DNA from: Mycobacterium sp. 1164985.4
GTDB lineage: Bacteria > Actinomycetota > Actinomycetes > Mycobacteriales > Mycobacteriaceae
Direction of reading: 5' to 3'
Assembly (NCBI RefSeq): GCF_001668575.1
Contig: NZ_LZMD01000116.1
Location: forward strand, 1 to 64,000
DNA: 64,000 bases
Made by a program: the position numbers and the translations under genes. The number at the start of each line of letters is the position of its first letter. Positions within the stretch are counted from its first letter, which is position 1. This document shows, in pieces, positions 16,657-25,163 of this stretch. The notes beneath the pieces were generated by a model that was not told the origin of the DNA, did not search any database, and saw only the letters and a program-made list of their open reading frames with translations.

Positions 16657-17342
16657 GGAACGTCTGGCGGGTCGCCGCGTTCGACGTCGCCCCTCCGCTG
16701 GCGGCGGTAGCGGCGCTGGTCTACATCGGCATCGCGCTGGCCTGGCCGGTCTGGTGGGTATCTGTCTGTTCGGTGCTGTGCCTGTTGATCGTGCAGGGCG
16801 TGGTGGTGAACGTGGTGCTCGCGCGCCGCGACGCGGTGACGGTCGGCACCGACGACGACGGCCCGGGGTTGAGGTTGGGAGTGGTGGCGGTCGCGACGGC
16901 GACGGTGGCGGCCGCGGTGCTCGTCGGGTACCTGAAGTGGACGGTGCCGGACCGGATGCTGCGCAACGACAGCGCCGACGTCGTCGGCATCGCCAGCAGT
17001 GTGGCCGAAGCGTCCGCCACGTTCACCCCCCAAAGCCCGACTGCATCGATCGACCGCGCGGCGGCGATGATGGCGCCGGAACGCGCCGAGGCGTTCAGGA
17101 ACGAGTTCTCCTCGGCGGCAAAGGATCTGACCAGCCGCAACGTGTCCGCGCAAGCGAGCACCGTCTCGGCGGGCGTCGAAGCGATCGGCCCGAACGCCGC
17201 GAGCGTCGCGGTGATCCTGCATGCGACGCAGAACTCGCCGGGCAAGCAGCCCGACACCGCGGTGCTGGCGCTGCGGGTCACCCTGAGCAAGAACGACGGT
17301 CGGTGGTTGGTCGACGACGTGTCGCCGATCCACTCGCGCTGA
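16653..17342 (+). CDS. Second Mce-associated membrane protein (Rv0200-like)
   Basis: 229 residues. Three hydrophobic segments in the first 105 residues (about 8-30, 35-56, 76-97) are followed by an exported Mam-like domain that resembles OmamA, ending KNDGRWLVDDVSPIHSR. The ATG overlaps the stop of omamA, so the pair is translationally coupled and probably forms a complex. In M. tuberculosis the neighbour of Rv0199 is Rv0200, which I recall as OmamB. Expected role: support of Mce transporters at the inner membrane. Confidence 0.82.
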   Translation: MRNVWRVAAFDVAPPLAAVAALVYIGIALAWPVWWVSVCSVLCLLIVQGVVVNVVLARRDAVTVGTDDDGPGLRLGVVAVATATVAAAVLVGYLKWTVPDRMLRNDSADVVGIASSVAEASATFTPQSPTASIDRAAAMMAPERAEAFRNEFSSAAKDLTSRNVSAQASTVSAGVEAIGPNAASVAVILHATQNSPGKQPDTAVLALRVTLSKNDGRWLVDDVSPIHSR

Positions 17343-17365
17343 GCGCGTGGCCTTCGATCAGAGCG

Positions 17366-17761
17366 TCAGCCGAGGAGTCGGGCGTGGTCGACCTTGATAC
17401 AGCGGTCCATCACGACCGTCAGGCCGGCGGCCTCACCGTCACGGGCGACCTGTTCGTCCCACAGGCCGAGCTGCAACCACAACACCTTGGCGCCCACCGC
17501 GATGGTGTCCTGCAGTACCTCGGGAAGGTGCTCGCGGCGCCGGAACACGTCGACGAGGTCGGGCACGACCGGCAGGTCCGCCAGTGACGGATAGACCGGT
17601 GTGCCCTCGATGTCGCTGACGGTCGGGTTCACCAGATACAGCTCGTAATTGCCCGCCGCCCTGAGGTAGGTCCAGATGTCGTGGCTGGCGCGGGCGGGGT
17701 TGGGTGATGCGCCGACGATCGCCACCGTGCGGGTCTCCCGCAGGATTTGTTCGAGGTCCAT
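17366..17761 (-). CDS. CoA-binding domain protein (YccU-like)
   Basis: 131 residues forming a single Rossmann-type CoA-binding domain: VAIVGASPNPARASHDIWTY, then LYLVNPTVSDIEGTPVYPSL, PDLVDVFRRREHLPEVLQD, GAKVLWLQLGLWDEQVARD and GLTVVMDRCIKVDH. The VFR and WLQLG motifs and the Cys in MDRCIK are typical of the YccU/COG1832 group, which resembles a lone succinyl-CoA synthetase CoA-binding domain. Function not established. Convergent with the Mam pair (24 bp between stops). Confidence 0.85.
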   Translation of the reverse strand: MDLEQILRETRTVAIVGASPNPARASHDIWTYLRAAGNYELYLVNPTVSDIEGTPVYPSLADLPVVPDLVDVFRRREHLPEVLQDTIAVGAKVLWLQLGLWDEQVARDGEAAGLTVVMDRCIKVDHARLLG

Positions 17762-17782
17762 TCCTGGCGTATACCCAGCGCC

Positions 17783-18289
17783 TCAGTTGTGGGGCCGCGA
17801 CGATCGCATCCGGGCGAACCGCTCGGAGAGCCGCTTCATGCGCACCATTAACGACGCCGACGGGCTCGTCTTGCCGCTGAGGAAGGCCGCGAAGTCCTCG
17901 GCGGGCACACCGATGCGCGACGCGAACTCCTGGCGGCCGAGCCCGGAGTGCTCCAGCAGCGCGCGGATGTGGCGGGCCACCTCTTCGCGCTCGTTGGCCT
18001 CGAGGTGTTCGCGCGTGCGGGTGAGGACCTCGGCCAGTGCCTTGGACACGCCGTACGGCCGCGTGGTCTCGAGCACCTCCTCGACCTGACGGGCGGTGCG
18101 TCCGAACGGATCCCGCTTGATCGCCGCGACGATGCGCTGCCAGACGGCCAGGTCGTCGGTTTCGAGGGCCGCGCGGATGGCTGCGGTGGGCCAGAACTCG
18201 ACCGGACGCTCGTCGCCCGCCGGCTTCGCAGCCTGACCTTCGGAGACCCCCTGGCGGCGGGTATCCCGGATGTCGGGAGTCACCGTCAC
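17783..18289 (-). CDS. Helix-turn-helix protein downstream of mmpL11 (Rv0201c-like)
   Basis: 168 residues. The C-terminal part has an XRE-like helix-turn-helix: EHSGLGRQEFASRIGVPAED followed by FAAFLSGKTSPSASLMVRM. The N-terminal half is helical and opens with a low-complexity tail. GTG 18289 is chosen because it overlaps the mmpL11 stop (18286-18288) by 4 bp; a GTG at 18283 is possible. The position after mmpL11 matches Rv0201c. A DNA-binding role is likely from the fold, but its target is unknown. The similar helical block at the C-terminus of this MmpL11 is worth comparing. Confidence 0.72.
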   Translation of the reverse strand: MTVTPDIRDTRRQGVSEGQAAKPAGDERPVEFWPTAAIRAALETDDLAVWQRIVAAIKRDPFGRTARQVEEVLETTRPYGVSKALAEVLTRTREHLEANEREEVARHIRALLEHSGLGRQEFASRIGVPAEDFAAFLSGKTSPSASLMVRMKRLSERFARMRSSRPHN

Positions 18290-21222
18290 CTCGCCTCCTC
18301 CAGCATCGCGACCGCCACCGACAGGCAGCGCTCCCGAACCTTGGCCCACTCCGCCTCCGCCTCCGGACCGGACATCCGGGTGTCGTGCTCGTCCGACGGC
18401 TGCGGGTCGGCCAGTCGGCGCACCAGCTGAGTCGCCACCCATTGTTTCCTCGACTGCGAACCAGAGTAGTACCGGTCCATTGTGCTCAGCACTTCTGCCG
18501 CGGTGCGCGTGTCCATGCACTCGACCAGATCGGCGAACTCCGCGTAGTCGCGTGTGGTGTTGCGGCACATGATCAGGTAGCCCTTCAACCGCAGCGTCTC
18601 CGCGCCCGTCGGGATCTGCAGCCGGTCACCGGTCGGCAGCTGGACGTTGGTGGTCTCCATCGGGCTGCGCCGTTCCATGGTCGCGTGCTCGCACTCCGAC
18701 GCGGTCTCCAGCGCGTCGAGCGCGACCGCCAGGCGTCCCCGCCACATGGTCACCGGGTGCACGGGCGGCGGGGCGGTGGCGAGCGCGGTACCGCCGCCGC
18801 CGTTGCGATGCCCGGCGCTGAGCCGCCCGGCGCTGCGCATCTTCACTGTCGGCGCGCCCGGCGCACATCCGCTGAATGCCAGCGGGTCGGCCACCGTCAC
18901 GGCTTGCGGTACAAGGGTTTTCAGCTTGGCCGCCGATTTGACGACGGTGCGCAGCTCGGATCCGGTCGGTCCGAGCGACGACAGATCGTCGGGGATGATG
19001 ATCAGGTCCGGTGTGTCGACCTTGGGTAGCGGCTTCTCGAAATCGACCGACGGCAGGACGCGGGCAAGCCACTGGGGCAGCCACCAGTTCCACTCGTCGA
19101 ACATCGCCATCAGCGCGGGCACCAGGACCAGCCGGACCACCGTCGCATCCACCGCGATCGCCACCGCGCAGGCCACGCCCAGCTGGGCGACCAGCGGCAT
19201 GCCCGCGAACGCGAACCCGATGAACACGGCGATCATGATGAGCGCGGCGCTGGTGATGGTCCGCGCGCTCGTACTGACGCCGTAGGCCACAGCGTCGCGG
19301 GTGTTGCGGGTCAGCAGGAAGCGCTCGCGGATGCGGGTCAGCAGGAAGATCTCGTAATCCATGGACAGGCCGAACGTCATCGCCAGCACCAGGGGCGGGA
19401 TCGTGCTGTCCAGCGACGAGATCCTCTCGAACCCCAGATCCTCGAGCCAGCCCCACTGGAACACCGCGACGAGGCTGCCGTAGGCCGCGGCGACCGACAA
19501 CACCGTCATCAGGACGCCCTTGATGGCCAGGACCACCGAGCGGATCGCCACCAGCAGCATGCAGAACGCGATCAGCGCCACGAAGACGAACACGAGGGGC
19601 TGCTTGACCGACACCTGGTCGTCGAAGTCCTTGATCAGCGCTGTCGGGCCGCCGACGTCGATGTTCACGTTCTCGGCCCCGGCCGTCGACGGCAGTTCGG
19701 CGCGCATCCAGTCGACGGTCTCACGAGCCGCCATGTCCTCGGGATCGACCGACAGCACCGCCGAGAGCAGCGCATGGCGGTAATCCTCGCCGAACGACGG
19801 CGGGCCGACCGACACCACGTTCGGGCCCTGGGCCATCCGCTGGCGGATCGCGTCGAGCAGTGGCTCCTTCGCCGGCGCCGATGCGGCGTTGCCGTCCGGG
19901 AACGCCACCAACACGCGCACCGGGCCGAGCGCGCCCGCGCCCAGTGCTTCGGCCGCGGCGTTGACGCCGCCGCGGATCTCGTGGGTCGGCTCGAACTGCC
20001 GCTGCATGCTGTTGCCGAGCATCATCGAGAACGCGGGCGCGGCCAGCGTGATCAGCAGCGCCGCGGCTGCCAGCGCCGACAACCACGGCCTGCGCATCAC
20101 CCAGCCGGTCCACCGGGTCCAGAACCGGGACTGGGTGCTCTCCGGGCGCCTCGACCAATGCAGGTAAGACGAGCGCCGCGCCGCCGACCGGCCGAACGTC
20201 GCCAGCACGGCCGGCGTCAGGGTGGTGGAGGTGAGCACCGCCACCGCGACCGCGAGGATGGCGCCGGTGGCCATCGACACCAGCACGGGGGTGTGGATCA
20301 GGTAGATGCCGGTCACCGAGGCGATGACGGTCAGCCCGGACAGCACCACCGCAAGGCCGGACGTGGCCATCGCGGCGTCGGCGGCCTGATCGGGGTCTCG
20401 GCCGGCGCGCAGCTCCTCGCGGAACCGCATGAGGATGAACAGCGAGTAGTCGATGGCCAGCGCGATACCGAACATCGACACCGTCGACGTCACGAACACC
20501 GACATCGTCGTGAACATCGACAGCAGGTAGACGAGCCCCATCGTGACCACGACGGTGCAGATACCGAGCACCAACGGCACGGCCGCGGCGGCCAGCGATC
20601 CGAACACCGCGAGCAATACGATCAGGACGATCGGAAGGTTCCACCGCTCGGCCTGAGCGATGTCGTGTTTGGTGGCCTGGGTCGCGGCGGCGCCCAGCGC
20701 ACCCTGACCGATGACGTACAGCTTGACCCTGCCGTTCTCGATCTCGCCCGGGTCCTCGCCGTTGATGCCGACTTTGTGACGCAGCTGTTTGGCGACATCG
20801 ACGGCGCCCGTGTTGTTGAAGTCGAGCTGCAACGTGATGACGTAGGGCCGGTCCGGTTGCGGCGGCGGCTGTCCCCCTGGCCGTTGGCCGGGAGGTGCCC
20901 CCAGCGGGTTCGGGACGATCTTGACGCTGGGCACCTCGGCCGCCAGGCGTTCGAGGTGGGCGACGGCGTCGTTCATGTCCTGGTACGACGCGTCGGCGCG
21001 GGGTGCGGCCACCAACGCCAGCGGCGAGGCGCCCTGATCGGGGAAGTGCTCTTCGAGTTCGCGTTGCACGCGCAGCGACTGGGAGCCCTCGACCTCGAAA
21101 CCGCCGCCGGTGAGATGGCTGGACTGGTTCAGCGCCAGCCAGACAGACGGGACGAGTAGGAGCACCCATACGGCGAAAACCGCCCAGCGATATCTGCGCA
21201 GTTTGCTGCTCAAGCGCAACAT
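18286..21222 (-). CDS. mmpL11: RND transporter MmpL11
   Basis: 978-residue RND-family lipid transporter of the inner membrane. Two halves each have one plus five transmembrane helices and a periplasmic porter domain. Proton-relay Asp-Tyr pairs are in TM4 (IALAIDYSLFILMRF) and TM10 (FGLSMDYEIFLLTRI). In mycobacteria MmpL11 exports mycolate-containing wax esters and takes part in heme acquisition. The cytoplasmic tail (about residues 730-978) includes a helical segment with DYAEFADLVECMDTRTAAEV. Divergent from two hemophore-like genes, as mmpL11 and Rv0203 are in M. tuberculosis. Coupled to the HTH gene downstream. Confidence 0.95.
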   Translation of the reverse strand: MLRLSSKLRRYRWAVFAVWVLLLVPSVWLALNQSSHLTGGGFEVEGSQSLRVQRELEEHFPDQGASPLALVAAPRADASYQDMNDAVAHLERLAAEVPSVKIVPNPLGAPPGQRPGGQPPPQPDRPYVITLQLDFNNTGAVDVAKQLRHKVGINGEDPGEIENGRVKLYVIGQGALGAAATQATKHDIAQAERWNLPIVLIVLLAVFGSLAAAAVPLVLGICTVVVTMGLVYLLSMFTTMSVFVTSTVSMFGIALAIDYSLFILMRFREELRAGRDPDQAADAAMATSGLAVVLSGLTVIASVTGIYLIHTPVLVSMATGAILAVAVAVLTSTTLTPAVLATFGRSAARRSSYLHWSRRPESTQSRFWTRWTGWVMRRPWLSALAAAALLITLAAPAFSMMLGNSMQRQFEPTHEIRGGVNAAAEALGAGALGPVRVLVAFPDGNAASAPAKEPLLDAIRQRMAQGPNVVSVGPPSFGEDYRHALLSAVLSVDPEDMAARETVDWMRAELPSTAGAENVNIDVGGPTALIKDFDDQVSVKQPLVFVFVALIAFCMLLVAIRSVVLAIKGVLMTVLSVAAAYGSLVAVFQWGWLEDLGFERISSLDSTIPPLVLAMTFGLSMDYEIFLLTRIRERFLLTRNTRDAVAYGVSTSARTITSAALIMIAVFIGFAFAGMPLVAQLGVACAVAIAVDATVVRLVLVPALMAMFDEWNWWLPQWLARVLPSVDFEKPLPKVDTPDLIIIPDDLSSLGPTGSELRTVVKSAAKLKTLVPQAVTVADPLAFSGCAPGAPTVKMRSAGRLSAGHRNGGGGTALATAPPPVHPVTMWRGRLAVALDALETASECEHATMERRSPMETTNVQLPTGDRLQIPTGAETLRLKGYLIMCRNTTRDYAEFADLVECMDTRTAAEVLSTMDRYYSGSQSRKQWVATQLVRRLADPQPSDEHDTRMSGPEAEAEWAKVRERCLSVAVAMLEEAR

Positions 21223-21579
21223 GAATTGCTGGATTGGATTCCCCGCTTTCTCCCCGGCGTTTTGTAGGCGAAGCGTACCTCAACCTGCGGTAAGGTGCCC
21301 CACCCTTCGGTGTCCTCCCAGGGGCCTCAAGCAGTCTGCCAGCAACGCCTCAAGGTCACCCGATTCGTTCTCGCGAACAACGCGATCGGCGTTACCGCGG
21401 ACACCCCTCGACGTGCGTTCGCGGGGCTCGCCGCCCCGCAGAATTGGCGGTGGTCGTGCGCCGGGTGGCAGGATAAGCATCGGCCGTTTTCGGCGTCGGG
21501 GACTGATTGCCGTCCATCACGAGAGCATTTGCGGGCCGTTCGAGATCTCGAAACGTTCGCAAATCGTTAGGAGTTGTCC
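21223..21579. other. 357-bp divergent intergenic region between mmpL11 and the hemophore gene
   Basis: No credible gene lies in this stretch; the open frames are out of frame with any neighbour and lack ribosome-binding sites. It must hold the mmpL11 promoter and the hemophore promoter. The one strong structure is the nested palindrome at 21527-21564. A weak IdeR-like half match near 21275-21295 was considered and not accepted. Confidence 0.6.
21527..21564. promoter_or_regulatory. Nested palindrome upstream of hemophore gene
   Basis: The outer arms ATTTGCG (21527-21533) and CGCAAAT (21558-21564) and the perfect inner palindrome TTCGAGATCTCGAA (21539-21552) share one centre, with 5 bp on each side between them. 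The element ends 15 bp before the hemophore ATG and abuts its ribosome-binding site. It could be an operator for a dimeric regulator or an mRNA hairpin that controls translation. Confidence 0.65.
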
Positions 21580-22152
21580 ATGAAAGCGACCCCCCGGCTG
21601 ATGCGTCGTGGCTTCGTCGGCGTCGTCGCCGCCTCCGCCGCAGGCGGGGCCGTGGCGGCCGCGCTGGTGTTGCCGTCCATGACGTCGTTGCCGTCGGCCA
21701 CCGCCGCCGAGGATCCCTGCGCCGCCAGTTCGGTCGCCAAGACCATCGGAGACGTTGCCAACTCCACGGGCGAGTACCTCGAGGCGCATCCGCAGACGAA
21801 CCAGGCGTTGACGACGATCTCCAAGCAGCAGGCCGGACCACAGTCGCTCGGCGCGCTGAAGAACTACTTCGACGCCAACCCCCAAGTCGCCAAGGACATG
21901 CAGCAGTTGCAGCAGCCGCTCACGAGCCTGTCGGGCAAGTGCAAGCTGCCGTTCACACTGCCTCAGGTGATGGGTCTGATGCAGGCCGCGCAGCAGGGCG
22001 GCGGCCTGCCCGCGAGTTCGCCGGCGCAGCCACCGACTCCCAAGGCGCCGACGGCGACCGCACCGGGCATCGCGACGCAACAGCATGGGGCGTCACCGGT
22101 TTCGCAGGGCAGCGCGCCTTCGCCTTCTTCGGCGATCGCCGGTCTGCCCTGA
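21580..22152 (+). CDS. Secreted hemophore-like protein (Rv0203 family) with long Pro/Ala tail
   Basis: 190 residues, ATG 21580 with TTAGGAG upstream. Signal peptide about residues 1-43 ending in TAA-ED. The mature domain (about 46-128) has the mycobacterial heme-binding family pattern: DPCAASSV, EYLEAHPQTNQALTTIS, FDANPQVAKDMQQLQQPL and SGKCKLPF, with two Cys for a disulfide. Rv0203, next to mmpL11 in M. tuberculosis, binds heme and passes it to MmpL3/MmpL11. This copy has an extra tail of about 50 residues rich in Pro, Ala, Ser and Gln, which might anchor it in the wall. Confidence 0.82.
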   Translation: MKATPRLMRRGFVGVVAASAAGGAVAAALVLPSMTSLPSATAAEDPCAASSVAKTIGDVANSTGEYLEAHPQTNQALTTISKQQAGPQSLGALKNYFDANPQVAKDMQQLQQPLTSLSGKCKLPFTLPQVMGLMQAAQQGGGLPASSPAQPPTPKAPTATAPGIATQQHGASPVSQGSAPSPSSAIAGLP

Positions 22153-22291
22153 CCCGGGGCGACGCGTAAGCCAACGTCTGCGGGCGTTCTGGGCTGCGGA
22201 TTTCGCCTTTTCGGGCGATTCGTTGACCGCAAGGCAAGAAAGTCTGCGGACATTCTGCTTAGCTTTTCTCCGTTGGTCCCTGTTGGTAGAC

Positions 22292-22314
22292 GTCGCAACC
22301 GCCATGGTTACGAC
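22292..22314. promoter_or_regulatory. Inverted repeat upstream of second hemophore-like gene
   Basis: GTCGCAACC (22292-22300) and GGTTACGAC (22306-22314) match as inverted arms at 8 of 9 positions across a 5-bp spacer. It ends 29 bp before the ATG at 22344. Its sequence is unrelated to the palindrome before the first hemophore gene, so the two genes may answer to different regulators. Confidence 0.4.
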
Positions 22315-22343
22315 CACTCCACTTCCGGTGAAGGAGCTCACCC

Positions 22344-22718
22344 ATGTTTCTCTCGGCCCGTTCTGCGCGTCGTGCGGTAGCTGGCGCGGTCGGCACTGGC
22401 GCGATTGCCGGTGCAATGTTCTTCGGCGCCACACCGCTGGCGGGCGCCGAGCCGCCGAACTGTACCGCGGCCGATCTCGCCGGTGTGGCTTCCGGCGTCT
22501 CCGCGTCCACCTCGGCCTACCTGTTCACCCATCCGGACGTGAACTGGTTCTTCACCAGCCTGGAAGGCCTGCCGCGCGAGGACGTTCGGGGCAAGGTGCA
22601 GGACTACCTGAACAACAACCCTCAGGTGAAGGCCGACCTGACCGGTATCCGCCAGCCACTGGTTGACATCAAGAACCGCTGCGGCGACACCAACGGCGAC
22701 GGCATCGCCGACAGCTAG
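22344..22718 (+). CDS. Second secreted hemophore-like protein
   Basis: 124 residues, ATG 22344 with AAGGAG upstream. Signal peptide about 1-34 (cleavage near AGA-EP). The mature part is the same fold as the protein at 21580: NCTAADLAGVASG, YLFTHPDVNWFFTSL, YLNNNPQVKADLTGIRQPL and KNRCGD, with the same two Cys. It ends in a short acidic tail (DTNGDGIADS) and lacks the Pro/Ala extension, so it is closer in length to Rv0203. The tandem copies suggest specialisation for different heme sources or partners; this is inference. Confidence 0.82.
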   Translation: MFLSARSARRAVAGAVGTGAIAGAMFFGATPLAGAEPPNCTAADLAGVASGVSASTSAYLFTHPDVNWFFTSLEGLPREDVRGKVQDYLNNNPQVKADLTGIRQPLVDIKNRCGDTNGDGIADS

Positions 22719-22730
22719 GCCTCCGTTCGC

Positions 22731-23450
22731 TTGGCACCTGGGCCGTCCGCTCAGCAGGAAGGTGCGGGCCGCACCGTGCTGATGGTCGACGACGACCCGG
22801 ACGTCAGGACTTCGGTCGCGCGAGGATTGCGCCACTCGGGGTTCGACGTCCGGGTCGCGGCGACCGGTAAGGAAGCACTGCGGCTGCTCTCCAACGAATC
22901 GCACGACGCGCTGGTTCTCGACGTACAAATGCCCGAGCTCGACGGGGTCGCCGTGGTCACCGCGCTGCGGGCGCTGGGTAACGACATCCCGATCTGCGTG
23001 CTGTCCGCACGTGACACCGTCAATGACCGCATCGCAGGCCTGGAAGCCGGCGCCGACGACTACCTGACGAAGCCGTTCGACCTGGGCGAGTTGGTGGCCC
23101 GCCTGCACGCGCTGCTGCGCCGGGCCAGCCACTCCGATCACCAATCGGACACCATGACGGTCGGGCCGCTGACCATCGACACGGCGCGCCGGTTGGTCTT
23201 CGTGGCGGGCGAGCGCGTCGATCTGACCAAGCGCGAATTCGACCTACTGGCAGTGCTCGTCGACAACGCCGGTGTGGTGTTGAGCCGGCAGCGGCTGCTG
23301 GAACTCGTGTGGGGCTACGACTTCGACGTCGAGACGAACGTCGCCGATGTGTTCATCTCCTATCTGCGGCGCAAACTCGAACGCGATGGGCTGCCGCGGG
23401 TGATCCACACGGTGCGCGGTATCGGCTACGTGCTGCGGGAAGAGGCCTGA
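22731..23450 (+). CDS. OmpR-family response regulator, PrrA-like
   Basis: 239 residues: receiver domain (about 15-128) with phosphoacceptor D64 (LVLDVQMPELDGV), acidic pocket in MVDDDPDV, switch Ser in CVLSARD and Lys in DDYLTKPF; then a winged-helix domain (about 140-235, LTKREFDLLAVLVDNAG and HTVRGIGYVLRE). The overall wording is closest to PrrA of M. tuberculosis. TTG 22731 is the longest start; GTG 22776 would trim 15 residues. It is followed 36 bp later by its histidine kinase. PrrAB has no such position in M. tuberculosis, so this looks like an extra PrrAB-type pair placed beside the heme-uptake genes. Confidence 0.87.
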   Translation: MAPGPSAQQEGAGRTVLMVDDDPDVRTSVARGLRHSGFDVRVAATGKEALRLLSNESHDALVLDVQMPELDGVAVVTALRALGNDIPICVLSARDTVNDRIAGLEAGADDYLTKPFDLGELVARLHALLRRASHSDHQSDTMTVGPLTIDTARRLVFVAGERVDLTKREFDLLAVLVDNAGVVLSRQRLLELVWGYDFDVETNVADVFISYLRRKLERDGLPRVIHTVRGIGYVLREEA

Positions 23451-23486
23451 GGCGAGCTTGCGAGCCGAACGATTGAGCACGGCCGA

Positions 23487-24833
23487 GTGAAGACGCCGCG
23501 GATTCTGCGGTCGGCATCGCTGCGCACCCGGGTGGCCGTCGCGGCGGGCGCGGCCGCAGCTGCCGTCGTCGCCGCGTTCCTGGTCCTCACGTCGGTGGTG
23601 TTGGCGAACAACGATGCGGCCCAACTCGATCGCCGGCTCGACTCGATCATCGACGCCAGCTTGTTCCCCGATCAGAGCCAAGATGTACGCCGCGAGGTGT
23701 TGACGACTGGCCGGTCGCGGTCGACGGGGCAGGTGGTGTTCCAGCGCGGTCTGCAGCTGCCGCCGCTGCCGCCCGGCACCGCGACCGTCGAGGTCAACGG
23801 CGTCGAGTACCGCGTACGCACGATTGTGCTGAACCAGGACGGTGGGGTGTTGATGTCGGTCGGTATCCGAGCCGACAGTATCCTGTTGAGCCCCAACAGG
23901 ATTCCGCTCTACACCGGTGTCGGAGTCCTGACCGTCCTGGTGGCGGCGGGGTTGGGCTGGCTGCTGGCGGGGCCCGCGGTGCGCCCGCTGCGGAGGCTCA
24001 CCGAACACACCAAGAAGCTCGGCAGGGACAGCACCGACATGCCGGAGGTACACGGTGTGCGCGAAGCCGAGGACCTCTCCGAGGCGATGTCGGGAATGCT
24101 CAAGCGGTTGGCCGCCGCGCAGCGGGCCACCACGAATTCCCTTCAGGCCGCGCAGGATTTCGCCGCCAACGCCGCACACGAGCTGCGCACCCCGCTGACC
24201 GCGATGCGTGCCGACATCGACACGTTGCGCATCCACGACCTGCCCGCCGATGAGCGCGACGAGGTGGTGCAGGACCTTTCGCGGGCCCAGCGCAGGGTCG
24301 AGGCCATCATCACCGCGCTCGGTCAGCTCGCCTCGGGCCAACTCGCACGCACCGAAGACCGCGAACTCATCGACGTGGCAGAACTGTTGGACCGGGTGGC
24401 GCGCGAGAACGCCCGCGCCCGCGGCGCGGTCGAGATCGAGGTGCAAGCCGACGACGACCTCGGCACCATCTGGGGCTGGCCGGGTGGCCTGCGATTGGCG
24501 GTGGACAACCTGCTGCGCAACGCGATCGCCCACGGCAGGGCGAGCCGCATCGTGCTGGCGGCGCATCGGATGAACGGGACGATGACGATCGTCGTCGACG
24601 ACAACGGCTGCGGCCTGCCGGCCGACGAGCACGAGACCGTGCTCGGCCGGTTCTCCCGCGGCAGCACCGCAGCACCCGGCGGTTCGGGTCTCGGGCTCGC
24701 CCTGGTGGCCCAGCAGGCCGCGTTGCACGGCGGCCACATCGAGCTCTCCGACGGTCCGCTCGGCGGCCTGCGCGCGACGCTGACGGTGTCAGCGGCGACT
24801 CATGACCAGGATCCCGGCGCGCCAGCCGAGTAA
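23487..24833 (+). CDS. Sensor histidine kinase, PrrB-like
   Basis: 448 residues: TM1 about 17-39, exported sensor region about 40-135, TM2 about 140-160 (VLTVLVAAGLGWLLAGPAV), HAMP, then HisKA with phosphorylated H231 (NAAHELRTPLTAMRADIDTL), and an HATPase domain with N (DNLLRNAIAHG), G1 (VVDDNGCGLP) and G2 (GSGLGLALVAQQAALHGG). The extracytoplasmic part is short and has YRVRTIVL as in PrrB. GTG start 23487; the ribosome-binding site is poor. Its last 45 bp overlap the convergent DUF3054 gene. The stimulus is unknown. Confidence 0.88.
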   Translation: MKTPRILRSASLRTRVAVAAGAAAAAVVAAFLVLTSVVLANNDAAQLDRRLDSIIDASLFPDQSQDVRREVLTTGRSRSTGQVVFQRGLQLPPLPPGTATVEVNGVEYRVRTIVLNQDGGVLMSVGIRADSILLSPNRIPLYTGVGVLTVLVAAGLGWLLAGPAVRPLRRLTEHTKKLGRDSTDMPEVHGVREAEDLSEAMSGMLKRLAAAQRATTNSLQAAQDFAANAAHELRTPLTAMRADIDTLRIHDLPADERDEVVQDLSRAQRRVEAIITALGQLASGQLARTEDRELIDVAELLDRVARENARARGAVEIEVQADDDLGTIWGWPGGLRLAVDNLLRNAIAHGRASRIVLAAHRMNGTMTIVVDDNGCGLPADEHETVLGRFSRGSTAAPGGSGLGLALVAQQAALHGGHIELSDGPLGGLRATLTVSAATHDQDPGAPAE

Positions 24834-25163
24834 CAGCACCGCTGTCGCAATCGAGGCCACCACAACGAAACTCGGGGCCACACCGGCGGAGGTCAGCTTG
24901 CGCAGCAGCATCCCCACCACGATGGTGCACACCCACACTGCGACCCCGGTCGGGGCCAGCGAGTAGGGCCGCCGCCATCCGAGGGAGAGCAGCCAGCCGG
25001 CGAGGGCACCCGTCACGAACGGCCATGCGGTCTCGGCGATGCCGGCGAGGTTCAGGCCCTCCTGGTGGCTGCGCCGTCCGATCGCGGCGAACACGATCAG
25101 GCAGACGACATCGGTGGCAAGGGCCGTCAGCACGGGGGTCTGTTCGCGGCTATCGATCGGCAT
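24789..25163 (-). CDS. DUF3054 integral membrane protein
   Basis: 124 residues with four predicted transmembrane helices (about 15-30, 45-62, 70-90, 98-117). The helices are preceded by a short polar N-terminus and contain GRRSHQEG and GWRRPYSLAPTG, typical of actinobacterial DUF3054. No catalytic residues can be named. The ATG at 25163 overlaps the end of the M23-like gene by 14 bp, so it is the last gene of a three-gene operon; its end overlaps the convergent histidine kinase by 45 bp. Confidence 0.82.
   Translation of the reverse strand: MPIDSREQTPVLTALATDVVCLIVFAAIGRRSHQEGLNLAGIAETAWPFVTGALAGWLLSLGWRRPYSLAPTGVAVWVCTIVVGMLLRKLTSAGVAPSFVVVASIATAVLLLGWRAGILVMSRR

Noticed and set aside
21275..21295. 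Possible IdeR (iron) box in the mmpL11-hemophore gap
   Set aside because: ACCT and AGGT blocks are present, but too few positions match the 19-bp IdeR palindrome when written out; the nested palindrome at 21527 is much stronger.
22195..22225. Hairpin TCGCC-GGCGA after the first hemophore gene as a terminator
   Set aside because: Five-base arms in GC-rich DNA with no U-tract; not distinguishable from background.
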